From NCBI GenBank assembly GCA_026936335.1, contig JAPMXV010000026.1, positions 1 through 64,000 of the forward strand: a DNA stretch of 64,000 nt, given 5' to 3'. Below the pieces are notes generated by a model. It searched no databases. It had not been told where the DNA came from and saw only the letters and a list, made by a program, of their open reading frames with translations. Shown one piece after another: positions 38,330 through 48,270 of the stretch. Within the stretch, counting starts at the first letter, position 1. Each line of letters begins with the position of its first letter. Made by a program: the position numbers and the translations under genes. Source of the stretch: Mantamonas sphyraenae. Its lineage: Eukaryota; CRuMs; Mantamonadidae.

Positions 38330-41272
38330 TCATTCGTCTTGCTCCAGCTCCTCCACCAGCTTCTCCGCATCAAACCGCCCTCCCTCATCAATGCTATTAC
38401 GCAACGCCAGCCTCCTTCCCCGCCCATCAAACGGCGACATGTCCCTTTCGCTCGCCTCCCCGTCTGTGCTCCCGCTCCGCTCCCGCCGCTTCGACCTCAC
38501 CCACACCTTGGGCGACTCTTCCGGATCCAACTCTCTCACCTTGCGCCTCGATCTCCTCTTCACCACAGGTTCCTCGTTCTTCAGCTCCTCCAGGGTCAGC
38601 GGCGTCGCCTCCTCTTCCCGCTTCCTTCGCTCCTCGTCTTCCTTCCGCTTCCTCTCCTCCAGCGCCCGCTGGTCTGCCTCCTCCGCCTCCTTTCTCTTGC
38701 GCATTTCCTCCTCTTGGATCGCCGCCAGCCGCTCCTCTTGCCTCCGTTGCTTATCCTTCCGCTTCTGTTCGTTCTTCTTCCGCGATTCCCGAAAGCTCTG
38801 CCTCTGCTTCACCTCGTTTGCCAGCGCTTCCTCGTCACCCATTGTCAGTTGGTCCACCGACGCTCGCCTCTTTCGCTCCTTCTCCTCCTGCTGCTTCTCG
38901 ATCGCCGCCTTGCGCAATCTCTGCGTCTTGGTCAGCCGTACCACCATCGACAGGTCGCTCATGCTGCGCACACCTGCCCCGGTACGATACCGTGCCTGTT
39001 TCGCCGCCTCCTCAGCCCGTGACTCGGCCACCTCAGCCCGTTTGCTCTCGGGCAGGTGAAGCCCGACCTTTTTCTTCTTTGCCTCCTCCTCACGCTCCTT
39101 TGCGTCCAAGTCGATCCGTGCGTGCTGCTTGTACGCCTGCGTCGGTTTCGTCAGCCTTGCCATACCCTCGTCTGCCGACGTGCTACGTGTCGGCAACAGC
39201 TTCTTCTTGGGCGACTGCTGGCCTGCGTCCTCCTCACCATGGCTCCACCGATGGTTCCTGTTCATGGACGGCTGTCCCTCCTTCGCCAGCTTCTCCTTCC
39301 CTTCCTTTTCGTTGCCCAGGTGCTGCTCCCGCTCCTTCTTCACCTGCTCCTTGTCGTTTCCCAGGTGCTGCTCCCGCTCCTTCTTCACCTGCTCCTCACG
39401 TGCTTTTTGCGCCGCCGTCTTGTCGTACAGTGACGAAGCATTGTTGATCTTCTCCCTCTCCTTCGCCTTGCGCTTCTCCTCTTGCAGCTTCGCCAGCCTC
39501 GCAGACGTCGCTTCCAGTTGCTCAATCATCTCTGCACGCGACAGCTTGGCCACGTCCACCTTGCCCGTGTCCTCCTCCTCAGACTCATCCTCCTCAACCT
39601 CTTCACCCTCTTCACCCTCTCCCTCGTGCACAACCACACTTCCGGTGCGTGAGCCGCGCGAGTCAAGCTCGCCCTCATCAACCACCTTGACCTGGTTGTG
39701 TTCCGCCACATCCGCCACGTGTTCGCTTGCCGGGTCTGTGCGCACAACGACGCTGCCACTGTCCGAATCTCGCGATCCACTCGCTGCCATCGGTGACCCG
39801 TGCACAACGACACTGCCACTGTCCGAATCCCGCGATCCACTCGCTGCCATCGGTGACCCGTGCACGACGACGCTGCCACTGTCCGAATCTCGCGATCCAC
39901 TCTCAACCATGGCCGATGACCCACGCCGCAGCGACGTCGAGCTCGCTGCAGATCCTCTCCTCGATTCACGATCCACAGACACCTGTCGGGACTCTGGTCT
40001 GCCCTTCGGCCGAGACGGGGGACGCGAATTCGGCCGTGACACGGGACGCGACGCAGGCCTCGATCCAGGCCGAGACGATCCACGCGACGCAGATGCCTCT
40101 GCCAGCTCTTTCTCAACAGCCATGCTCGGCTTGTCCCTCAACGCCCGCTCTTCCTGCAACTGCCTCTCTCGAGCCGCCGCTTCCCGCTCGTGCCTTCGTT
40201 GCCGCAGAGGATACTCGCTGTCCGACACATCCTCCACCAGAAACGCACTGCGACTGCGGCTGCGCTTGCTCGTCCCCTTCTTCTTCTTCTTCTTCTTCCT
40301 CTCTGCCGTCGTCGTTGCTGTCGTTGCTGTCGTTGTCGTCGTGGCTTCCCTGTCCACCGCCTTCTCCCCCTCTTCTCCTCCCTCTCCTTCCTCCTCTTCC
40401 CCCTCCTCCTCGTCATCCCCATCGTCCGCGCCCAGCACAGCACGCTTTCGCCGCTTCCGCTTCAAACGCCGCTTCCGCAGCTTCTTCTTCTTCTTCTTGC
40501 CCTGCTGCTCCGCCACGGCAAGATCAACGTCCACATCCATCATCACCAATTCGTGCTCCACCTCTCGCACCGACGCCTGCGAGACTCCACGTCGTGGTGT
40601 CTGCGAGCTTGTGTGTTCGTACAACTTGGAGCGCAGCGCACGTCCCTCCTCTACCCGTTTGCTGATCTTTTTGTTCTCTGCTTCGTACGGGTTGTTTGCT
40701 TGCCAACGGTCCAGTGCACTGCTTGGCCGTGCCTCACTTCCGCTCGCTGCGCTCACCGCGCTTGCTCGACTCCTTGTGCTCCGCGCGCTCTTTCCACGCT
40801 CCCCTCCGCCCTGTGTGGTGTTGTCCGGTGTACGCAGAGTCGATTGCATCCTCATTTCTCCCTCCCTGTGCCGTGCCAGCGATGCCTCCAGCTCGTGGTG
40901 ATGCCGAGGCGATTGCTCCCCGGGCATCGTACTGGCTGGCCGCCGTACCACCTCCGCCTTCACCTGATCCTCCTCCCTACCCCGTCGAGGCTTGCTTTCA
41001 CTCGGCGCTGTCTTGGGTCGCCTCGGTTTGCCCTTGACCTTGCGCTTGGTACGCCGTGTCCGCGAGAAACGCGGCACCGGCGGCATAGTACTCGTTGTCC
41101 GCCGCATTCGATACCGCTGCGTGTCCCCAATCGGCGCAAACCGCTGTGGCAACTCCCCGTCCTCTGGTCTGCGTTCGTACTTGCGTGTCGTGGGATACTC
41201 CTTCTGCAGAAAGAATTCAAAGGCCACACTCCAGTCCTCGCCCTGCCATGTGCCGTTGTCGTCCCACGCCAT
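38330..41272 (-). CDS. Large charged, coiled-coil, low-complexity protein (likely continuous with the upstream exon)
   Basis: Open frame of 980 residues from MAWDDNGTWQGEDW. The family is not recognised. The N-terminal ~60 residues are the most ordered (EDWSVAFEFFLQKEYPTTRK, ERRPEDGELPQRFAPIGDTQ). Thereafter it is very basic/acidic: KR-rich runs (KKKKKLRKRRLKRKRRKR), Glu runs, and long predicted coiled coils (KEREKINNASSLYDKTAAQK, QKRKDKQRRQEERLAAIQEE). Three perfect 20-residue repeats lie at 39742-39901. Alternatively the first codons are intronic and this is the 3' exon 38330-41242 of a gene whose 5' exon is 41376-42278: the upstream frame stops inside GTAAGTTGA, a GCTGACACG branch motif follows, and the first AG after it (GGCAG at 41243-41245) gives an in-frame join ...ETGAT-GEDWSV.... 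I favour the joined model (1,271 residues). Confidence 0.7.
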   Translation of the reverse strand: MAWDDNGTWQGEDWSVAFEFFLQKEYPTTRKYERRPEDGELPQRFAPIGDTQRYRMRRTTSTMPPVPRFSRTRRTKRKVKGKPRRPKTAPSESKPRRGREEDQVKAEVVRRPASTMPGEQSPRHHHELEASLARHREGEMRMQSTLRTPDNTTQGGGERGKSARSTRSRASAVSAASGSEARPSSALDRWQANNPYEAENKKISKRVEEGRALRSKLYEHTSSQTPRRGVSQASVREVEHELVMMDVDVDLAVAEQQGKKKKKKLRKRRLKRKRRKRAVLGADDGDDEEEGEEEEGEGGEEGEKAVDREATTTTTATTATTTAERKKKKKKKGTSKRSRSRSAFLVEDVSDSEYPLRQRRHEREAAARERQLQEERALRDKPSMAVEKELAEASASRGSSRPGSRPASRPVSRPNSRPPSRPKGRPESRQVSVDRESRRGSAASSTSLRRGSSAMVESGSRDSDSGSVVVHGSPMAASGSRDSDSGSVVVHGSPMAASGSRDSDSGSVVVRTDPASEHVADVAEHNQVKVVDEGELDSRGSRTGSVVVHEGEGEEGEEVEEDESEEEDTGKVDVAKLSRAEMIEQLEATSARLAKLQEEKRKAKEREKINNASSLYDKTAAQKAREEQVKKEREQHLGNDKEQVKKEREQHLGNEKEGKEKLAKEGQPSMNRNHRWSHGEEDAGQQSPKKKLLPTRSTSADEGMARLTKPTQAYKQHARIDLDAKEREEEAKKKKVGLHLPESKRAEVAESRAEEAAKQARYRTGAGVRSMSDLSMVVRLTKTQRLRKAAIEKQQEEKERKRRASVDQLTMGDEEALANEVKQRQSFRESRKKNEQKRKDKQRRQEERLAAIQEEEMRKRKEAEEADQRALEERKRKEDEERRKREEEATPLTLEELKNEEPVVKRRSRRKVRELDPEESPKVWVRSKRRERSGSTDGEASERDMSPFDGRGRRLALRNSIDEGGRFDAEKLVEELEQDE
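39742..39901. repeat. Three 60-nt coding tandem repeats
   Basis: Nearly identical 60-base units (start of unit CACAACGACGCTGCCACTGT on the + strand) recur at 39742, 39802 and 39862 and encode SGSRDSDSGSVVVHGSPMAA three times in the charged coiled-coil protein. The third unit differs by a few bases and loses the last residues. Period is exactly 60 nt. Confidence 0.9.
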
Positions 41273-41375
41273 TGGTCATGATGTTGCATAATCGCGTTCA
41301 AACCCGTGTCAGCCACCCTATGCACGCCCACCCTCTCTACTTCCTGGACGACAGGGCCGTTTTCTCTCAACTTAC

Positions 41376-42278
41376 CGTTGCTCCCGTCTCTGGAATCGTC
41401 TCTACGCTCCCCTGGCCAAAGTACTCCGTCGCCAATGGCTCGCCTGTGATTTTCGTGGCCATTTCTTTGCCATGCCCAAATGCCTGCCGAGCCACAGCCT
41501 GTGGATCCAGCTTGGCCCGCTCGCCAATCTTCACCGGCACAGGCTCGTTGTCCTCCGGGCCCTCTTCTGCAAACTGCACACGCTTCCTGCTCCGCACTTC
41601 TGCAAACTCCACCGCCTGACGCTGTTGGATCTGCTCCACGTTTGCGTTGACTCCAATGAGCTGTCCTACATGCAGTTCCGGGTTGCGAAACTTGAGTTGC
41701 TTCCTTGTCGCGTTGCCCCAGGCCTCTTCTGCAGCCACCTTCTTTGGCGTCGGCTGACTGTACGAAAGTTGTGTCGTTGTCACAAACGTCTCTCCGCTGC
41801 CCTTTTTATCCCTTCCCGTGCGTGTGGCCTCCTCGTGCACTCCCAATGTCTCATACGACGCGTTTTGTCGATTCGAACGGCGTCGTTCCAGATCCTCCGC
41901 CACAGCAATGGCTTTCAGCTCCTTATTGACGCGCGCCACAAGTTGCGGCGTGGTTGTTTGGGCACGAGACGACTGTCCACTCTCGCGGCCAGGATCCCGC
42001 TCGCCGCGGTGCCGGTGGTGATGCCGGTGCTTGTGGCTGTGGCTGTGGCTGTGGCTGTGCTGCCTGCGGTGATGATGGTGGCTCCCACCATCCCCACTGC
42101 CCTCACCACGCGTTCCGTGCCGGTCGTGCCCGTGTGTATGGTGACCATGGTGATGGCGGTGGTGTCGGTGTCGGTGTTCACGCCGCACATGTCCTTCACC
42201 GTCCTCGACGGACTGCCGCAACCCTTCCATCTCTTGCCTGCCCCGGCGCAAGACTGCGTCGTTGACCGCCAAACACAT
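41376..42278 (-). CDS. His-rich N-terminal exon, probably 5' part of the large charged gene
   Basis: The exon from MCLAVNDAVLRRG (42278) down to a consensus 5' splice site GTAAGT at 41375 encodes 301 residues; read without splicing it stops two codons later. Residues ~30-95 are strongly histidine-rich (runs such as HRHRHHRHHHGHHTHGHDRH and later SHSHSHSHKH), a possible metal-binding or phase-separating segment. The remainder is helical and conserved-looking: SYSQPTPKKVAAEEAWGNAT, PELHVGQLIGVNANVEQIQQ, and ATKITGEPLATEYFGQG. I do not recognise a family. The joined model with the following minus-strand frame is described there; the separate-gene alternative would be a 303-residue protein ending TVS. 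Confidence 0.65.
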
Positions 42279-42313
42279 GCAAACTATCGTTGTTGGCGCT
42301 TTGACGCTCTCTT

Positions 42314-42676
42314 TTACTCAAACTTCTTCCTGCTCACCCTCCTCTCTGTCTTGGGCTGCGGCTTCTTGCTTTCCACAAGCGCATCCAGCGCCTTTTGCTC
42401 CACTTTCACCGCCGCCAGGCCCTGGTGGTTGTACTTCACCTTGGCTGCCATCAGCTGTTCGATGCTGTCGTTGATATCCACCGTCGTCTTACGCAACATC
42501 TTGCGCAGTTCCCGTGCACGCTGCGACTTGTTTTTCACCGAAATGCCCCCGTCCCGCAGCACATTGCGGCTGCCCCCTTTCCTCTGCTTGCTCGACTTTT
42601 GCTTCTTTGTCTCCCGTGTTTTCGTCTTTTTGTTCGAGCCCAGGCCCCCCTTCTTCTTCAGCCGTCCCTGTACCAT
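42314..42676 (-). CDS. Small basic UPF0390-like protein
   Basis: 120 residues from MVQGRLKKKGG. Very basic N-terminal half (KKTKTRETKKQKSSKQRKGG) followed by a helix NDSIEQLMAAKVKYN and a KK/RR-rich tail. The start M-x-QG-x-x-K and size resemble the eukaryotic UPF0390/C19orf53 group of small nucleolar-type proteins, but the match is short and uncertain. The gene starts 110 bases from the divergent CUE-Smr gene and its stop is 35 bases upstream of the next minus-strand frame. Confidence 0.6.
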   Translation of the reverse strand: MVQGRLKKKGGLGSNKKTKTRETKKQKSSKQRKGGSRNVLRDGGISVKNKSQRARELRKMLRKTTVDINDSIEQLMAAKVKYNHQGLAAVKVEQKALDALVESKKPQPKTERRVSRKKFE

Positions 42677-42786
42677 GCCTTCTGCCACGTGCAAAAAAAA
42701 ATCCGCTGCCTCCACAGGGGCTCGCCTCCCCTTCCCGACCAAACAAACCTCCACCCACACACACACACACACCTGAGTCGCGACTC
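42677..42786. promoter_or_regulatory. Divergent promoter region, UPF0390-like / CUE-Smr
   Basis: 110 bases between opposing start codons, containing an A9 run (42692-42700) and a CA dinucleotide run (42755-42771). No TATA box. A shared bidirectional promoter is inferred from spacing only. Confidence 0.4.
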
Positions 42787-45183
42787 ATGGGCAAAAACTC
42801 ACGCAACAAGCAGCCTCGGTTTGTCTACCGCACCGAGGACGAGCTCAGCGAAGGCCAATCCTTGGAAAAGCTTCCCAGCACAAACACCTCGACTGCACGC
42901 GACGTGGCTGCCTCTATCAAGCAGCAGTCTGGCACAGACATGACTCTCGACGACGTGTTGCACCTCTATACAGCCTGTGGCAACGACAAGGACGCCACTC
43001 TGGCCATCCTGGCCCCTCAAGACACCGTTGATCACCCAAGTGGCAGCGACGAAGTCCTCAACACCCTCATTGCCATGTTTGGCGAAGTTCACACAGCCGC
43101 AGACATACGCACTGTCTATCAAGGGTGCAACTGTGACTTTGACGCCGCTGTGCAACAGCTCGTGGCCACCACAGAGCAGCCGTCCTCAAATTCCTCCGAA
43201 GCCGACGCAGAACTGGCTGCCTTGGCAAAGTCCCTGCCCCAAGAAACCATCGAGGCCATTTTAAATATCCATGCTAACGATCTCACGAAAGCGTTACCCC
43301 AGCTGCGAGCTCTGGCCGAGCTGGGCGTCGACTCGAGCGTTGACGACGATGACGACGCCCACGACGTCGACGCTGAAACCTGTGAAACCACCACTGTCGA
43401 CGACCAGGACACTACCGTCGATGTGTCTCTGGGCACATCCGAGCTTTCCTGGGACCTGGACGTCGACACTTCACTCGAGCAGGAAAACACCTGGATCGAC
43501 GTCCTCGACAGCATGTTCGACCACGCCTTTGAGCCCGACTTTATCCAGTGGCTTCTTGAGGACACCCAAGGCGACTTTGACGCCTGCGTGGCCGAGCTCA
43601 CACGTTGGCGCGACCACCAACAATCCGAAATGGAGGCGGAGAAGCGCTCGCAACAGGACGACAACCAAGACAACGACGACGCCTTTCAATCGCCCATCGT
43701 CAACTTCATTCTCAACGACGACCGTGACGACAGCTTCATCGAGCTGAGCGACCCCTGTCTGCTGCTGGTGGCCCTTGAGTGGCGCCAGGGCCAGATGTTC
43801 AACTCCAAAGAGAGCATTCGACGCATCCGCGCCTGCGAGTATGTCGAGCGCGTGCGCAGGGGAACCATCGTTGTGCGCAACACCACAATGGAAGAGGAGC
43901 AGCTGCCTGCGCTCGCCATCGATGTCGTACCTCCAGACAGCGGCCGTGAGGAGGAGCTGCTGCGCAACCTGACCATGGTTGCACGTGCCTATGCCCACGA
44001 ACGCGTCGATTCCAACAGCAAAGACAAACCCGTTCGCCATCGCATCTTCCCCAACAGCCCGCTCACCTCACTGTTGGCTGCCATGCCCCCCACCGACATC
44101 GACTCCATCCGAACGCTGCGCGAGACCTGGCTGGCCCACTCGGGCGACCGAGCCTCCCAAACCCTGGACTGGACCACCAGCGACGACGGCCACGTGGGCG
44201 CCAGCAGAGACACCTTTGCCATCTCCTGGGGCTCCACCTGGGTCTCCACAGGCCAGGGTAGGCAGCACGACACCTTTTCCAGCGCAAACCTCAGCGATAG
44301 CACAAGCGAGTCCACTCCCCTCTCGTTGGCCGACAAGATGAAGCTGGAGCAGCTTGGAGACAAGTTTCCCAGTGTGCCAGCCGAGGTGCGCGAAAACGTC
44401 TTTCTGCAGTGTCACCGCCACATGGACAACGCCGCAGTCATCCTCCGCGAGGCCTACCCCAATGACGAGCGCACGGATGTGGGACCCTCCAAGCCCCGCA
44501 CACTCACCTTTGAAGAGGCCCGAGAGCTCTTTCGCCAAACGGGTGGCCGAAGCAACAGCAGCAGCAGCGGCAGCAGCTCCGCCTTTGCTAACCAGGCCGA
44601 GCAAGGTGCCAACAAGGCCCGTGTCACACACTGTCTCAACACCCTCCACAGCCTGGCCCACGATGGTTCCTCTCAGGTGAGCACCTTGTACAGCATGCGC
44701 GTCGACGACGACGTCCAAGGCACATACCAGGACTGGGTCGACGCCCTTGCAGAGCAGAGCCGCGAACGCATCCAGTGCTTCCAGATGGCTGCCACCATGT
44801 ATGGACGTGGCAACAGCCAAAGCGCAGGCAATCTTTCGCGTGCTGGTCACACCCGTGCACTCAGCATGTGCCAGTACGCAAAGAACGCTGCCGATGTCTT
44901 TGTCGCCTCCGTCCGCTCTGCCTCAGGCCAGGTTGACCTCGACCTGCATGGAATGCCCTCCAAACCTGCACTCATGGTTGCAGCGCGCGTCCTCATGCTC
45001 CTGCTTAACCAGCTCAACGGTGCACGCGATGTCACCTCCCTCCTCATCATCACCGGTCGCGGTTCCCACTCCGGAGGCCGTGCCCGCATCCGCGAGCTCG
45101 TGCGCAACTTTGTCTCACACGACACGTTGAGGCGATGCTCCAAGGAGCAGAATGCCGGAGGTGCCATCGCCATCGCCCTGTAG
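42787..45183 (+). CDS. CUE/UBA and Smr domain endonuclease (Cue2 / NONU-1 / N4BP2 family)
   Basis: Intronless, 798 residues. The C-terminal ~90 residues are an Smr domain with all three signatures: DLDLHGMPSKPALMVAARV (LDLHG), LLIITGRGSHSGGRARI (TGRG) and NAGGAIAIAL. Upstream are a conserved helical DUF1771-like segment (STLYSMRVDDDVQG...FQMAATMYGRGNSQSAGNLS). The N-terminal half contains several ~40-residue helical segments with hydrophobic pattern typical of CUE/UBA domains, e.g. VLNTLIAMFGEVHTAADIRT, and KFPSVPAEVRENVFLQCHRH near ~520. This architecture matches yeast Cue2 and worm NONU-1, which cleave mRNA in collided ribosomes during no-go decay; ubiquitin binding by CUE domains recruits them. 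The same role is inferred. Confidence 0.85.
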   Translation: MGKNSRNKQPRFVYRTEDELSEGQSLEKLPSTNTSTARDVAASIKQQSGTDMTLDDVLHLYTACGNDKDATLAILAPQDTVDHPSGSDEVLNTLIAMFGEVHTAADIRTVYQGCNCDFDAAVQQLVATTEQPSSNSSEADAELAALAKSLPQETIEAILNIHANDLTKALPQLRALAELGVDSSVDDDDDAHDVDAETCETTTVDDQDTTVDVSLGTSELSWDLDVDTSLEQENTWIDVLDSMFDHAFEPDFIQWLLEDTQGDFDACVAELTRWRDHQQSEMEAEKRSQQDDNQDNDDAFQSPIVNFILNDDRDDSFIELSDPCLLLVALEWRQGQMFNSKESIRRIRACEYVERVRRGTIVVRNTTMEEEQLPALAIDVVPPDSGREEELLRNLTMVARAYAHERVDSNSKDKPVRHRIFPNSPLTSLLAAMPPTDIDSIRTLRETWLAHSGDRASQTLDWTTSDDGHVGASRDTFAISWGSTWVSTGQGRQHDTFSSANLSDSTSESTPLSLADKMKLEQLGDKFPSVPAEVRENVFLQCHRHMDNAAVILREAYPNDERTDVGPSKPRTLTFEEARELFRQTGGRSNSSSSGSSSAFANQAEQGANKARVTHCLNTLHSLAHDGSSQVSTLYSMRVDDDVQGTYQDWVDALAEQSRERIQCFQMAATMYGRGNSQSAGNLSRAGHTRALSMCQYAKNAADVFVASVRSASGQVDLDLHGMPSKPALMVAARVLMLLLNQLNGARDVTSLLIITGRGSHSGGRARIRELVRNFVSHDTLRRCSKEQNAGGAIAIAL

Positions 45184-45216
45184 CACATGCACCAGCGAAA
45201 CCAACAATCATCCCGC

Positions 45217-48200
45217 ATGCCCGCCAAACCACGTGGACGAGGCAGAGGCAGAGGCCGCGGTCGCGGACAGCCAGAATCCGCACCCTCGTCATCATCATCC
45301 AATGCATCCCCGCGTCCCAGTCATCCACGTGCACTCACTAGCCGGAAAGCAGGAGCGTCCTCTTCAGCCAATCAGGAGCCGGCCCCCGCGCATGAAAAGC
45401 AGGGCATCAGCGAGGAACGAGCTGCACGTGTGGCTGCCATCCAGTCGTCGCAGGCATCGTTCTCCACCGAGAAGCTGCACGAGCTCTACGAGGATCTGGA
45501 CAGCTCCGACTCGGAGCTGGAAAGCAGCGACGACGAGGCCACGTCAGTGTCCCGCGCAAACGACTCGCAGATCGATCATGCCCTCGACGCCTACCGGCAG
45601 GCTGTGGCCCAGTCCAAAGCACACACTTGGCACTCGCACGAAGACGAGGCAAGCTTCGCTCACCGCCTGCAGACCGCTACGGATCACTTGAAAGAACTCA
45701 AGCAGCACACCAGCTGCCAGATGTGCCTAGGCCGTGTCAAGCACACGCAGCCCGTATGGCAGTGTCCCACTTGCTACACCCTCTCTCATCTCGGCTGCAT
45801 CCAGCCCTGGGCCACCACCAGCCTGGCCAACTCGGCCGCAAAGCTGGAAGCACTTGCCGCCAGCAGCAGCTCCTCCTCCTCCTCCTCCTCCTCCTCTTCC
45901 TCCTCCTCCAGCAGCAATCACAACACACCCACACCCACCTGGGGTTGTCCCAATTGCAGGACACAGTACAAGCGTAAGGACGTGCCGCGCCACTACACCT
46001 GCTTTTGCGGCTCGGTTCGCGATCCGCCCTTTGACCCCTGGATGGTGCCCCACTCGTGTGGCAGCCAGTGCAACAAAGACCTGGGTTGTGGACATCCCTG
46101 CATGCTGCTGTGTCACCCGGGTCCCTGCCCGCCCTGCCCCCAGGTGCGCCAGAATGTGCCTTGCCACTGCGGCAAGCGTGCCTACACACAGCTCTGCGCC
46201 CAACGGCCAAAGTCCTGTGGCGATACCTGCGGCCGACGCCTTGAGTGTGGTCACACTTGTCCTCTCACATGCCACGAGGGCGATTGTCCACCGTGCACCA
46301 AGCAGGCAGCCTATCTTTGCCGCTGCGGACGGTTGGAACGAACCCTGCCTTGCATCCAGCGCCATTTTGAGTGCACCAATGTGTGCAACCTGCCCCTGGA
46401 CTGTGGCAATCACAAGTGCACCCGTGTATGCTGCGATTCCAACTGTCCTCCGTGTCCGCTTGCCGGCGCACGGACCTGCCACTGCGGCAAGCAGGCCATG
46501 CACGACCTCGACTGCACGCAGCCCACCCCAACCTGTGGTAGCACCTGTGGCAAACTTCTCGACTGTGGCTTCCACCGCTGCAACGAGCGCTGCCATCCGG
46601 GCGACTGCGGCTCGTGTTTGCAAAAACGCGAAGTCGACTGCCGATGCGGCGCCTCCTCCAAAGTCCTTCCCTGTGGCCAAGAGTACACCTGCGGTCAACG
46701 GTGCACCCGCCAGCGCTCCTGCCGCCGCCATGAATGTCGCCGTCGCTGCTGTGCAGGCGACTGCCCTCCGTGCATCGAAGTGTGCAACAGACCCCTCAAT
46801 TGCGGCCGCCACAGCTGCAAGGCTCCATGCCACGACGGCAAGTGTGCCCCGTGTCCCATCACCAAAGAGATCACGTGTCGCTGTGGCCTCACGTCCATCA
46901 CCGTGGACTGCAAGGACTCACGCACCACCCATCCCCCAAAGTGTTCCCTGCCCTGCCGCATCCCTCCCAACTGCCACCACCGCCGCCGCCGCAAGCACAA
47001 GTGCCATTTTGGCGAGTGTGCCAAGTGCACCTATCCCTGCAAGCTTCCCTTACCCGGATGCACACACAAGTGTCCGCTTCCGTGTCACGATCCGGAACCA
47101 CCTCGCGAGGATCCCGAGTCCCTGCAGGCTTCCCTCAAGAAGCCCAAGAAGAAGCGTGGCCAAGCAAGCGTGCTGGATCAGTACGACTACTCAGTGCCCA
47201 ACAAGGGGTGGCGAGTCGACGTCGCCTCAATCGAGTGCCCGCCCTGCGAGGTACCTATGGCGCGGGAGTGCCTGGGCAAGCACGAATTCCGCACCGTGCC
47301 CTGCCATGCCCCTCCCTTTCAGTGTGCGCGCACTTGTGGCAACCCACTCGTCTGTGGCAACCACAACTGCACCAAACGATGCCACGAGATTGGCCGACCA
47401 CGTGCCCTTGCTTCCGACGGCATTGTCGTACCGCAGGGCATGGAAGACGAACCCGGGCGCGACAAGGAGATCCGATGGCCACAGGGCCAGGACGACACCT
47501 GCATGTCCTGCCAGGAAGAGTGCTCCCTTCCGCGCACGTGCAAGCATCCTTGCCCGGAAAAATGCCATCCTGCCCCGTGTCCCCCCTGCCGTGTCGTCCG
47601 CCGTGTACCATGCCACTGTGGCTCCCTCATCAACACCATGTACTGCGTCGAGGAGCGTCTATCCTGCGGTGGCCAGTGCCCCTTCAATCTGCCATGTGGC
47701 CATCAATGCGAACAAACATGCCATCCTCGCGAGACACGCCAAGACTGTGCAGACGTGGCACAAGGTCCGTGTACGCGCAATGTCACACTCACTTGCAAGT
47801 GCAAGCGTATCAAGAATAAGGTCAGCTGCCCCGAGGCTTGCGCAATCCGTGACCAACAGAACGTCACCGATGTCGAAAACAAGCGCCTTCTTCCATGCGA
47901 CGACGAATGTGAAGAGGCCAAACAGCGTCGCAAGGCCCAGCGCGACAACCCTGCTGCGAGCGCTGGGGCACAGGCTGTCCCGGAAAGCTCAGGCAGCTAC
48001 TATGACAACGCACGCGCCAAGGCCGAGCGAAGGCGCAAGAAGAAGGCACAAAAGGAGGAGGAGGAAGAGGCACGTGCACGCGAACAGGAGCTACGCAACC
48101 AACAGCAAGAGACGAATCCATTCTGGCGCATTGCCATCGCTTTCATCGTCGTCATCGCCCTGCTCTGCCTCATTGCCTTTTTCCGCAAGGACCCAGGCGA

Positions 48201-48225
48201 CGTCGAGGTGCCCAAGTGGAACTGA
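45217..48225 (+). CDS. NFXL1-like protein with RING/PHD-like finger, NFX1 zinc fingers and C-terminal membrane anchor
   Basis: Intronless, 1,002 residues from MPAKPRGRGRGR (an in-frame Met at 45187 adds ten residues). After an RGRG leader and acidic Ser-rich segment, a C2-type RING/PHD-like finger starts CQMCLGRVKHTQPVWQCPTC and is interrupted by a long Ser run (coded by TCC repeats at ~45866-45915) before CPNCRTQYK. Then follow about ten NFX1-type fingers of the form CGxHxCxxxCHxGxCxxC (e.g. CGHPCMLLCHPGPCPPC, CGRHSCKAPCHDGKCAPC). The C-terminus has a basic coiled coil then a single transmembrane helix IAIAFIVVIALLCLIAFF and a short lumenal tail, the layout of animal NFXL1. NFX1-type proteins act as transcription regulators or E3 ligases; the membrane anchor favours an ER-associated ubiquitin-ligase role. 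Confidence 0.88.
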   Translation: MPAKPRGRGRGRGRGRGQPESAPSSSSSNASPRPSHPRALTSRKAGASSSANQEPAPAHEKQGISEERAARVAAIQSSQASFSTEKLHELYEDLDSSDSELESSDDEATSVSRANDSQIDHALDAYRQAVAQSKAHTWHSHEDEASFAHRLQTATDHLKELKQHTSCQMCLGRVKHTQPVWQCPTCYTLSHLGCIQPWATTSLANSAAKLEALAASSSSSSSSSSSSSSSSSSNHNTPTPTWGCPNCRTQYKRKDVPRHYTCFCGSVRDPPFDPWMVPHSCGSQCNKDLGCGHPCMLLCHPGPCPPCPQVRQNVPCHCGKRAYTQLCAQRPKSCGDTCGRRLECGHTCPLTCHEGDCPPCTKQAAYLCRCGRLERTLPCIQRHFECTNVCNLPLDCGNHKCTRVCCDSNCPPCPLAGARTCHCGKQAMHDLDCTQPTPTCGSTCGKLLDCGFHRCNERCHPGDCGSCLQKREVDCRCGASSKVLPCGQEYTCGQRCTRQRSCRRHECRRRCCAGDCPPCIEVCNRPLNCGRHSCKAPCHDGKCAPCPITKEITCRCGLTSITVDCKDSRTTHPPKCSLPCRIPPNCHHRRRRKHKCHFGECAKCTYPCKLPLPGCTHKCPLPCHDPEPPREDPESLQASLKKPKKKRGQASVLDQYDYSVPNKGWRVDVASIECPPCEVPMARECLGKHEFRTVPCHAPPFQCARTCGNPLVCGNHNCTKRCHEIGRPRALASDGIVVPQGMEDEPGRDKEIRWPQGQDDTCMSCQEECSLPRTCKHPCPEKCHPAPCPPCRVVRRVPCHCGSLINTMYCVEERLSCGGQCPFNLPCGHQCEQTCHPRETRQDCADVAQGPCTRNVTLTCKCKRIKNKVSCPEACAIRDQQNVTDVENKRLLPCDDECEEAKQRRKAQRDNPAASAGAQAVPESSGSYYDNARAKAERRRKKKAQKEEEEEARAREQELRNQQQETNPFWRIAIAFIVVIALLCLIAFFRKDPGDVEVPKWN

Positions 48226-48270
48226 ACATACATGCACAATGGACGTGCCCCTTTTCTGTGTATTCAACCC

